From contig DNUB01000247.1 of assembly GCA_003508605.1 (NCBI GenBank), forward strand, positions 1 through 5,000: a DNA stretch of 5,000 nucleotides, read 5' to 3'. Numbering within the stretch: position 1 is the first letter of the stretch; each line of letters starts with the position of its first letter. The translations under genes and the position numbers were made by a program. Shown here one piece after another: positions 1 through 5,000 of the stretch. The notes under the pieces are model-generated. The model searched no databases, had not been told where the DNA came from, and saw nothing but the letters and a program-made list of their open reading frames with translations. The DNA is from Oscillospiraceae bacterium (lineage in GTDB: Bacteria > Bacillota > Clostridia > Oscillospirales > Ruminococcaceae).

Positions 1-19
1 GGAAACCCTGATGGTTTCC
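1..19. repeat. Perfect inverted repeat (stem-loop)
   Basis: GGAAACC at 1-7 pairs with GGTTTCC at 13-19 around the loop CTGAT, giving a 7-bp perfect stem. It is followed by C-runs rather than a T-run, so it is not a typical rho-independent terminator on the plus strand. It sits at the window edge and may be part of a larger element. Its role is unknown. Confidence 0.5.
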
Positions 20-33
20 CCCTAAGACCCCCT

Positions 34-198
34 TCATTCCGAAAAAGAAAGGCTTTTATTTTTTCGATACCTTTCTTCACAGGAATTTGTGCGCTTATTG
101 GTAATCAGAATCCGAATATCCCCCGTTCCATTCAGTTTTTTAGGCAGGGATACCTTCCCCGACGAAATCCTGAGAGGCTTATGCCCCGAAATTTTCAT
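34..198 (-). pseudogene. Unrecognised short minus-strand reading frame, possible remnant
   Basis: On the minus strand a frame stays open from a stop near 237 down to a TGA at 34-36. The only ATG in it is at 198, which gives 54 residues, many of them basic (for example the stretch RYRKNKSLSFSE at the end). I do not recognise the protein. No ribosome binding site lies at the proper distance from this ATG; a GAGGGG is about 15 bases away. The frame overlaps two strong hairpins. It could be a decayed gene, the coding face of a dispersed repeat, or chance. It runs opposite to the operon and would share no transcript with it. Confidence 0.2.
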
Positions 199-208
199 AT
201 ATTCGGGG
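184..208. repeat. GC-rich stem-loop upstream of terminator-like hairpin
   Basis: CCCCGAA at 184-190 pairs perfectly with TTCGGGG at 202-208 around an 11-base AT-rich loop, and two G-T pairs can extend it outward. It lies immediately before the next hairpin (210-232). The GGGG at 205-208 can instead pair with CCCC at 214-217, which would break both hairpins. That could be regulatory, or simply a consequence of the composition. Confidence 0.45.
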
Positions 209-209
209 T

Positions 210-236
210 GCTGCCCCTCATTAAACGGCAGCTTTT
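210..236 (+). terminator. Candidate rho-independent terminator upstream of the operon
   Basis: GCTGCC at 210-215 pairs perfectly with GGCAGC at 227-232 across an 11-base loop and is followed directly by TTTT at 233-236, then AAAA. The T-run is short, so termination would be modest. The place fits the end of a transcript entering from the left, ahead of the promoter at 271-299. An antisense role is possible because the flanks AAAA/TTTT are symmetrical. Confidence 0.4.
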
Positions 237-243
237 AAAACGA

Positions 244-261
244 TATGCGACATCTATGCGA
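244..261 (+). promoter_or_regulatory. TATGCGA direct repeat, candidate operator
   Basis: TATGCGA occurs at 244-250 and again at 255-261, 11 bases apart start to start, about one helical turn. The pair ends 9 bases before the proposed -35 element at 271, where an activator or repressor could bind the same DNA face twice. No known regulator is recognised from this motif. Confidence 0.3.
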
Positions 262-270
262 TTTTGTCTA

Positions 271-299
271 TTGCTTTTTTCTCTGTAATATGATAAAAT
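271..299 (+). promoter_or_regulatory. Candidate sigma-A promoter with extended -10
   Basis: TTGCTT at 271-276 stands 17 bases before TAAAAT at 294-299, which matches the -10 consensus at five of six bases. A TG at 291-292 stands one base before the -10, the classic extended -10 arrangement, which compensates for a weak -35 (three of six matches). Transcription would start near 306, leaving a leader of about 35 bases before the GTG at 342. This is the best promoter candidate for the whole gene run. Confidence 0.5.
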
Positions 300-341
300 A
301 AGACAAATTGCAAAAAGTATTGACTGTGAAAGGAAACGGCA

Positions 342-941
342 GTGAACCTGATTTTGGGAATTTCCAAGGCTGTAATGTATATTGCGTACCGACCTAAAAT
401 AATATATACGGACAAGTCTTTAAAGAAAAGGCTGAAGGGAAAGCCCTGCATATTTGCCGCAAATCACACCTGTCATACGGACGGACTTTTTGCGGGAGCG
501 GTTTTAAGCCGATATAAGCCCTATTCCCTTGTGGCAAAGGACTGGTACGATAAAAAGCTTATGGGCTTTTTCCTGAAAAGAGCCAGAACAATTCCCATAG
601 ACAGATACAATCCCGATTCGGATTGGTATATTATGGGGCAAAGAGTTCTTGAAAAGGGAAGTCCCATGCTTATCTTTCCCGAGGGAAAAACGAACCGGGG
701 CGGACCGTTAGGCGAGTTTAAGCCGGGAGCTGCGCTGTTGGCGGCGAAAATGTCGGTGCCGATCGTCCCCTGTGCAATTTACGGCGGATATCATAAGCTT
801 TTCGGAAAAAGGCAGACTATGATTATAGGGCGGCCGGTGGAAATGATCTGCCCGGACAATATTCGTCCCTCTCAGTTTGCAAAAAAGCAGACTGTTGTTA
901 TACAGGACAAGGTGCAAAAGCTCCTTGACGAAAAAATTTAA
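342..941 (+). CDS. PlsC-family 1-acyl-glycerol-3-phosphate-type acyltransferase
   Basis: This 199-residue protein belongs to the LPLAT/PlsC family, which moves an acyl group from acyl-ACP or acyl-CoA to a hydroxyl acceptor, usually lysophosphatidic acid at the membrane. The four family blocks are in order: the catalytic HX4D motif at His42-Asp47 (NHTCHTD), IPIDR at 84-88, the substrate-binding FPEG at 112-115 followed by N118-R119, and VPIVP at 139-143. The length is at the short end for the family, with a hydrophobic N-terminus but no clear signal peptide. I prefer the GTG start at 342 because AAAGGA at 329-334 sits 7 bases before it; the in-frame ATG at 375 (Met12) lacks such a site. It is the first gene of the run, 39 bases before an ACP, so its acyl donor may be the chain made by the downstream genes and its acceptor need not be glycerol-phosphate. 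Family is sure, substrate is not. Confidence 0.9.
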   Translation: MNLILGISKAVMYIAYRPKIIYTDKSLKKRLKGKPCIFAANHTCHTDGLFAGAVLSRYKPYSLVAKDWYDKKLMGFFLKRARTIPIDRYNPDSDWYIMGQRVLEKGSPMLIFPEGKTNRGGPLGEFKPGAALLAAKMSVPIVPCAIYGGYHKLFGKRQTMIIGRPVEMICPDNIRPSQFAKKQTVVIQDKVQKLLDEKI

Positions 942-980
942 AAGTAACGGCATCGAAAAAATAAGAAAGAGGTAAATATT

Positions 981-1229
981 ATGAGCGAAAAGGAAATTGC
1001 AGAAAAAATCAAGGCTATGCTGGTGGAAAATCTCCGTATTCCCGAGGACGCTCTCGAAAACGACTCGGAGCTTTTCGGCGACGATATCGGACTGGATTCC
1101 ATTGACTCCATCGAAATTATTGCAGGTATCGACGCCCTGTTCGGCGTACAGATGACAGGCGTTGCAAAGGAGCATTTTCAGTCGATAAACACCCTTACCG
1201 CCTATGTTAGGGAGCATATGGAGGGCTGA
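981..1229 (+). CDS. Acyl carrier protein (phosphopantetheine-binding)
   Basis: An 82-residue acidic carrier protein that holds growing acyl chains as thioesters on a 4'-phosphopantetheine arm. The attachment site is Ser40 in GLDSIDSIEI (37-46), the counterpart of the DSLDTVE motif of bacterial ACPs. The size, the strongly acidic helix around it and the C-terminal region FQSINTLTAYV (66-76), corresponding to the last helix, fit the whole family fold. The ATG at 981 has AGAGG at 968-972, 8 bases upstream. It needs a phosphopantetheinyl transferase, which is not in this window. Placement between an acyltransferase and a ketosynthase suggests a pathway-dedicated ACP rather than the housekeeping AcpP, and the run has no fabD or fabH beside it. 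That dedication is inference. Confidence 0.93.
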   Translation: MSEKEIAEKIKAMLVENLRIPEDALENDSELFGDDIGLDSIDSIEIIAGIDALFGVQMTGVAKEHFQSINTLTAYVREHMEG

Positions 1230-1337
1230 CGGCCGAAAAAGGAATATTTAAGGCAGCACCGCACAAAGACCTATTGCGTATTAGCGTCGTATCAGTCGTA
1301 TTAGTATAGTGCCGCCATAAAATTACAGGAGAAGAAA
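1230..1337 (+). other. ACP-ketosynthase intergenic region with repeat element
   Basis: This 108-base gap is unusually long for the run. It contains an imperfect inverted repeat (GGCAGCAC at 1252-1259 against GTGCCGCC at 1309-1316, seven of eight pairs) that encloses three near-identical octamers. Its right end carries the AGGAG (1327-1331) that serves the ketosynthase. A TATAGT at 1305-1310 resembles a -10 box, but no good -35 stands at the right distance. It may be a small inserted repeat (MITE-like), or an RNA-level spacer that sets ACP and ketosynthase levels apart. Confidence 0.4.
1277..1304 (+). repeat. Three tandem-like CGTATYAG octamers
   Basis: CGTATTAG at 1277-1284, CGTATCAG at 1288-1295 and CGTATTAG at 1297-1304 are spaced by 3 and 1 bases. 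They differ at one position only. They lie in the loop of the inverted repeat 1252-1259/1309-1316. A protein-binding array or the core of a small dispersed repeat are both possible. Confidence 0.5.
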
Positions 1338-3674
1338 ATGTCAGATAAAAACAGATGCGTAGTGACCGGCTTGGGGCTTATCTGCGCTTTAGGCGACAAT
1401 GTGGAGGAATGCTGGGAAAACGCCGTAAACGGAATTTCCGGCATTCGCGACGTGACCGTGATAAATACCGACGGCTGTTATGCAAAAAAAGGAGCGGTAA
1501 ACGATACCCCCGACGGCGATTTGTCCGAGGAAAACTACGACCGCTCCTCCCTGCTTTGTATCAAGGCGGCGGGAGAAGCCTTGAAGGACGCAAAAATCTC
1601 CCCCGAAAGCGAAAGCGGCATAGGCGTAATTATCGGCAACTGCGTAGGGGGAGCCGCCAGCATTGACAGTTATTACAGAGCGGTAAAGGAGCGGGGCGAG
1701 GAAAATGTTTCAAAGGAAGAAATCCTGAAAATGCCCGCCTCGGCCATTGCCAACAACGTTTCCGTTCATTACGGCTTAAAGGGCGTTACCGCCAATATAG
1801 TAAACGCCTGTGCAGCGGGAACCATCAGCCTCAGCTATGCCTGCGACCTTATCAGAAGCGGCGAGGCGGAGGTTTTCCTTGCAGGCGGCTCGGACGCCTT
1901 TACGTCCCTTGCCTTTGCGGGCTTTCACGCTCTTCACGCCTTGGATGAACGTCCCTGCTCCCCCTTTAACCGCAGCAGCGGCATTACCTTGGGCGAGGGT
2001 GCGGGAATGCTTGTAATAGAAAGCTATGAGCATGCGGTTCAAAGAGGGGCGAGAATCTACTGCGAGATTTTAGGCTCGGGGGTAAGCTCCGACGCCCATC
2101 ATATCACCGCACCCCGACCCGACGGACAGGGACAGATGAGCGCAATAAGGAGAGCCGTTGCCGATTCGGGCTTAAAGCCGCAGGATATAGACTATATCAA
2201 CGCTCACGGCACGGGAACGGCTAAAAACGACGAGGCGGAATTTTTATCCCTTCACACCCTTTTCGACTGCTCGGACAAGCTGTCGGTAAGCTCCACAAAA
2301 TCAATGACGGGACACTGTCTTGGCGCAGCCGGATCCATTGAGGCGGTATTTACCGTTAAAGCCTTGGAGAACGGCATTATTCCGCCTACCGCAGGCTATA
2401 CCGTTGAGGAAAAGGCGGCGTTGGAGGAGAAGGCGGGAAAAATCGACTTTGTGCCTAACGAAAGCAGAAGGAAGGAGCTTTCCTATGCCATGTCCAACTC
2501 CTTTGCCTTCGGAGGAAATAACGCAAGCATTATTTTTTCAAGGGAGCATAGGGAGATCCCCGCAAGGGAAAGCGATTCCCCCGTATATATTACCGGTCTG
2601 GGCATTGTAAGCAGCGCTGCCGACGGCTCCGACTCGGTTAAGGCGTCCCTTACCGCCGAGGATTACAAGACCCATGATATAAAAATGGCCTTTTACAGAA
2701 AGCTTGACCGTTTCAGCCAGCTACAGCTTGTAAGCGGCGTTAGGGCACTGGCTGACGCAGGGTTTAAGGCCGACGAAACCAACGAAAACGATATCGGAAT
2801 TATAATAGGAACCTCCGACGGCCCTATGACTGAGATCGTGAATTTTCAGAAAAACGTTATCGATCACGGCACTAACGGCGGAAGCGCATTTTCCTTCCCC
2901 AACACCGTTTATAATGCGGCGGGAGGCTATTTCTCCATATTTGCGGGAATAAAAGGCTACAACGTTACGGTTGCCAACGGCGCACAGTCGGGACTTCAAA
3001 GCGTTTGCTACGCCCACAGCGTTATAAGGAGCAAGGAAGAAAGCGTAATGGTGGCGGCGGGAACAGACGAAAACACCGACGTTACCGAATATTTATACGG
3101 CAGGTACGGGGTAAGAACCGCCGATTTGCCTTATTCCGAGGGAAAGGGCTTTGTTTTGGGCGAAGGCTCGGTTTCTGTAGTTTTGGAATCCGAGGAATAT
3201 GCAAATAAGCATAATTCCCCAAAATACGCTCAAATAGTAAGCTGGGGAATGGCGCACAGTCCTAAGGAATATTCCGACCAAAGGGTTGACGGCGATACCT
3301 TAAAAAAGGCGATCGGCGACGCCTGCAAAAGGGCGGGGCTTTTCCTTGAACAGATAAGCTTTATCAGCGGCTTTGGCTGCGGAATAAAGGAAATCGACCA
3401 AGGAGAGCTTGAGGTTTACCGAGAATTGTTCGGAGTCAACAAGCCGCTGCTGTCGGTAAAGGCGGCAACGGGCGACGCAAGGGCAGCCTCCGCCTCTATG
3501 GCATTGGCACAGGCCGCAAAGGTTCTTCACGGCGACGGCGATATTGTGGGCAAATGGTATCAGATAACCGAAAACGGAGCAAGAGAGTCGGAAGCCGCCG
3601 AGGGCGAATACGCACTTGCGGTAAGCTGCGGAGCGGGCGGCTCCTGCTCGGCAGTTATTATAAAAAGGGTTTAG
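1338..3674 (+). CDS. Fused double ketosynthase: active KS plus degenerate chain-length-factor-like KS
   Basis: A 778-residue protein made of two FabF-type beta-ketoacyl-ACP synthase domains in one chain; a normal FabF has about 410 residues. Domain 1 (about 5-402) is complete: nucleophile Cys158 in NACAAG, His290 in AHGTGT, Lys321 and His326 in TKSMTGH, and the FAFGGNN loop at 389-395. It should load an acyl chain, decarboxylate malonyl-ACP and condense. Domain 2 (about 415-778) begins again with VYITGLGIVSS but has Ala549 in place of the Cys, Phe679 and Asp713 in place of the two His, and GAGG at 765-768 in place of the Phe-bearing loop, while Lys708 remains. It is therefore expected to be non-condensing, like the chain-length factor of type II polyketide synthases. 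The linker is short (about 403-414). AGGAG at 1327-1331 supports the ATG at 1338. Both halves are in one uninterrupted frame. Cytosolic; partner is the ACP at 981-1229. Domain calls are firm; the CLF role is inference. Confidence 0.93.
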   Translation: MSDKNRCVVTGLGLICALGDNVEECWENAVNGISGIRDVTVINTDGCYAKKGAVNDTPDGDLSEENYDRSSLLCIKAAGEALKDAKISPESESGIGVIIGNCVGGAASIDSYYRAVKERGEENVSKEEILKMPASAIANNVSVHYGLKGVTANIVNACAAGTISLSYACDLIRSGEAEVFLAGGSDAFTSLAFAGFHALHALDERPCSPFNRSSGITLGEGAGMLVIESYEHAVQRGARIYCEILGSGVSSDAHHITAPRPDGQGQMSAIRRAVADSGLKPQDIDYINAHGTGTAKNDEAEFLSLHTLFDCSDKLSVSSTKSMTGHCLGAAGSIEAVFTVKALENGIIPPTAGYTVEEKAALEEKAGKIDFVPNESRRKELSYAMSNSFAFGGNNASIIFSREHREIPARESDSPVYITGLGIVSSAADGSDSVKASLTAEDYKTHDIKMAFYRKLDRFSQLQLVSGVRALADAGFKADETNENDIGIIIGTSDGPMTEIVNFQKNVIDHGTNGGSAFSFPNTVYNAAGGYFSIFAGIKGYNVTVANGAQSGLQSVCYAHSVIRSKEESVMVAAGTDENTDVTEYLYGRYGVRTADLPYSEGKGFVLGEGSVSVVLESEEYANKHNSPKYAQIVSWGMAHSPKEYSDQRVDGDTLKKAIGDACKRAGLFLEQISFISGFGCGIKEIDQGELEVYRELFGVNKPLLSVKAATGDARAASASMALAQAAKVLHGDGDIVGKWYQITENGARESEAAEGEYALAVSCGAGGSCSAVIIKRV
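2580..3674 (+). other. Degenerate second KS domain (CLF-like) of the fused ketosynthase
   Basis: Residues 415-778 of the fusion. Anchoring the alignment on the shared helix (YACDLIRS in domain 1, YAHSVIRS in domain 2) puts Ala549 (codon 2982-2984) opposite Cys158. SGFGCG puts Phe679 (3372-3374) opposite His290, and VKAATGD puts Asp713 (3474-3476) opposite His326. The rest of the fold, including the G-rich N-terminal strand and the C-terminal GGSCSAVII strand, is kept and the frame is intact. It therefore appears to be maintained as a structural partner rather than decaying. Confidence 0.85.
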
Positions 3675-3685
3675 GGTGAGCAGCT

Positions 3686-4420
3686 ATGGAAAAGACCGCA
3701 GTTATAACAGGCTCCTCAAGAGGAATAGGCAGAGCCTGCGCTTTAAAGCTTGCCGAAAAAGGCTTTAATATCGTGGTGAATTATAACAGCAATGAGGAAG
3801 CCGCCAACAAAGCCGTCGAGGAAATAGCAGCTCTGGGCAGAAGGGCAATGGCAGTCAGGGCGGACACCTCCGATTTAAAGCAGGTTCAGGATATGTTCCG
3901 CACCGCCTTTAAGGAAATGGGCAGCATCGACGTGCTTGTCAACAACGCAGGGGTGGTAAGCGACGCTTATCTGCTTATGTTAAGTGCAGAATCTCTGCAA
4001 AAAAGCCTTGACATAAATATAAAGGGATATTTTAACTGTGCACAGCAGGCCGCCCTTAAAATGATGAAAAACAAAAGGGGAAGTATAATAAATATTTCTT
4101 CGGTAAGCGGCATTCACGCTCTTGCGGGACAAAGCGCATACAGCGCAACAAAGGGAGCGGTAAACTCTATGACAATGGTGCTGGCTAAGGAGCTTGCCCC
4201 TTACGGCATACAGGTAAATGCAGTCGCCCCCGGCTTTGTGGAAACCGAAATGATCACCGCCGTTCCAGAGGAGAAGCTGAAGGAATATCTTGACGCTATT
4301 CCCATGAAAAGATTTGCAAGGGCGGAGGAAATTGCGGAAACGGTCTCCTTGCTTGCCGACGGCAGTCTGTCTTATATTACAGGGCAGGTTATCGTTATGG
4401 ACGGCGGATTGTCCTTGTGA
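3686..4420 (+). CDS. fabG: 3-oxoacyl-ACP reductase (FabG-type ketoreductase)
   Basis: A 244-residue classical short-chain dehydrogenase that would reduce 3-ketoacyl-ACP to 3-hydroxyacyl-ACP with NADPH. The cofactor motif TGSSRGIG is at 8-15 and NNAG at 86-89. The catalytic tetrad is Asn111, Ser139, Tyr152 and Lys156 (YSATK), followed by the PG motif at 182-183 and the C-terminal ITGQVIVMDGG at 231-241 typical of FabG. The length matches E. coli FabG (244). It starts 11 bases after the ketosynthase stop, with AGGGTGAG at 3673-3680 overlapping that stop as ribosome site, so the two are probably translated from one message. In this setting it is expected to act on each beta-keto intermediate made by the double ketosynthase. 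It could be the cell's only FabG, but the cluster context favours a dedicated copy. Confidence 0.93.
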   Translation: MEKTAVITGSSRGIGRACALKLAEKGFNIVVNYNSNEEAANKAVEEIAALGRRAMAVRADTSDLKQVQDMFRTAFKEMGSIDVLVNNAGVVSDAYLLMLSAESLQKSLDINIKGYFNCAQQAALKMMKNKRGSIINISSVSGIHALAGQSAYSATKGAVNSMTMVLAKELAPYGIQVNAVAPGFVETEMITAVPEEKLKEYLDAIPMKRFARAEEIAETVSLLADGSLSYITGQVIVMDGGLSL

Positions 4421-4538
4421 TAAAAATATATCCGCTTTTCCGACGGCACGTATTTCAAAAAGAGGGCTGTAAAAAACTGAAAGCTTACAGGTGACAGCTG
4501 CAAAACGGCTTCGCCGATTTTAAAAACCGAGGTACTAA
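4421..4538 (+). other. fabG-fabZ intergenic region with small hairpins
   Basis: This 118-base gap carries CGGC-TTC-GCCG at 4506-4516, flanked by AAAA on the left and, after one A, TTTT at 4518-4521. That makes a weak terminator- or attenuator-like hairpin just before the dehydratase. A second possible stem pairs GCTGT at 4466-4470 with ACAGC at 4494-4498, with CTG/CAG pairing inside. GAGG at 4529-4532 is the ribosome site for the ATG at 4539. No clear promoter is seen. Confidence 0.4.
4506..4521 (+). terminator. Weak hairpin plus short T-run, possible partial terminator
   Basis: A 4-bp CGGC/GCCG stem with a TTC loop is followed by A and TTTT. The stem and T-run are short, so strong termination is unlikely. 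It lies 18 bases before the dehydratase start and might lower its expression or act on translation. Confidence 0.2.
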
Positions 4539-4985
4539 ATGAATTTATTGGAAATTAACAAAAGAATAAAGCAAAGACCTCCCTTTCAGATGATTGAAAG
4601 GGTTATAGAGCTTGAGCCTGACAAAAGAGCGGTGGGTATAAAGAACGTTTCGGTAAACGAGCCGTATTTTGCGGGACATTTTCCCGATATGCCCATTATG
4701 CCGGGAGTGCTTGTTACCGAGGCCTGCGCTCAGCTTTGTTCTCTTGTTATCGACCCCGAAAAAAGCAACGACCCCAATGTGATTTTCGTGCTTTTGAAAA
4801 TCAAGGACTTTAAGTTTATCAAGCCCGTTCTGCCCGGGGACACTCTTGTTATCGAGGTGAACAAGACCTTGGATTCCTCCGGGCTTTATGAATTTTCCGC
4901 AGCGGTAAGGGTTGAGGATACCGTTAAGGCAAAGGGGTCGCTTATGTTTACCGCCGTGGATAAAAACAAAATTTACGGTGAATGA
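4539..4985 (+). CDS. fabZ: 3-hydroxyacyl-ACP dehydratase (FabZ-type)
   Basis: A 148-residue single hot-dog-fold dehydratase that would remove water from 3-hydroxyacyl-ACP to give the trans-2-enoyl-ACP. The N-terminal PPFQMIERV (14-22) matches the FabZ PFLLVDRV segment. Catalytic His47 lies in AGHFPDMPIMPG (45-56) and catalytic Glu61 in LVTEACAQ (58-65). The later FKFIKPVLPGD (91-101) is also typical of the family. The length is normal for FabZ. An in-frame TAA at 4536-4538 directly precedes the ATG at 4539, so this start is the earliest possible; GAGG at 4529-4532 supports it. With no FabA-type isomerase or enoyl reductase visible, it fits a pathway that leaves double bonds in place. It may equally be a general FabZ. 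Confidence 0.93.
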   Translation: MNLLEINKRIKQRPPFQMIERVIELEPDKRAVGIKNVSVNEPYFAGHFPDMPIMPGVLVTEACAQLCSLVIDPEKSNDPNVIFVLLKIKDFKFIKPVLPGDTLVIEVNKTLDSSGLYEFSAAVRVEDTVKAKGSLMFTAVDKNKIYGE

Positions 4986-5000
4986 TATTCAATGAGGGGC
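4982..5000 (+). CDS. Possible start of the next gene (truncated by window edge)
   Basis: An ATG at 4982-4984 overlaps the TGA of the dehydratase (ATGA), a frequent coupling arrangement, and reads MIFNEG to the edge. A second ATG at 4992, in another frame, has GGTGA at 4977-4981 ten bases upstream and reads MRG. Too little sequence remains to choose between them or to name a product. The close spacing suggests the operon continues. Confidence 0.2.

Larger units (their letters stand above)
1..341. other. Upstream intergenic region, no secure gene
   Basis: No convincing gene lies in these 341 bases. They hold a perfect stem-loop at 1-19, competing AT-rich pairings between 40 and 77 (40-46 with 60-66, or 45-52 with 70-77), two adjacent GC-rich hairpins at 184-208 and 210-232, a TATGCGA direct repeat at 244-261 and a candidate promoter at 271-299. 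A minus-strand reading frame is open between about 34 and 234 but has no recognisable product. The mix of a terminator-like hairpin followed by a promoter suggests the boundary between an upstream transcription unit and the operon starting at 342. Confidence 0.6.

Overview
The window holds one five-gene, plus-strand operon-like run that looks like a small type II polyketide / fatty-acid-like pathway. It is preceded by about 340 bases with no convincing gene. Purine-rich ribosome binding sites of the AGGAG/GAGG type, a GTG start, tight gene spacing and moderate G+C with AT-rich gaps suggest a Firmicute, most likely a gut-type Clostridia (Ruminococcus/Oscillospiraceae-like). That placement is inference from style, not from a marker gene.

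Layout: 1-341 carries several stem-loops, a weak minus-strand reading frame, a direct repeat and a good candidate extended -10 promoter. Then come a PlsC-family acyltransferase (342-941, GTG start), an acyl carrier protein (981-1229), a 108-base gap with three copies of CGTATYAG inside an imperfect inverted repeat, a double ketosynthase (1338-3674), a FabG-type ketoreductase (3686-4420), a 118-base gap with small hairpins, and a FabZ-type dehydratase (4539-4985). The dehydratase stop overlaps a possible start of the next gene at the window edge.

How the genes fit together: the acyl chain would ride on the ACP. The N-terminal ketosynthase half has a full Cys-His-His set and would condense malonyl units. 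The C-terminal half is a ketosynthase that has lost Cys and both His, so it looks like a fused chain-length-factor-like partner. The ketoreductase and dehydratase would convert each beta-keto group to a trans double bond. No enoyl reductase is present, so a polyunsaturated (polyene-like) chain is the natural prediction if the visible genes are the whole cycle, and PlsC could place the acyl group on a lipid. The closest known logic is that of aryl polyene clusters and other type II systems with a KS/CLF pair. The single-chain KS-CLF fusion is the most striking point. Loading enzyme, malonyl transferase, phosphopantetheinyl transferase and any exporter are not in view.
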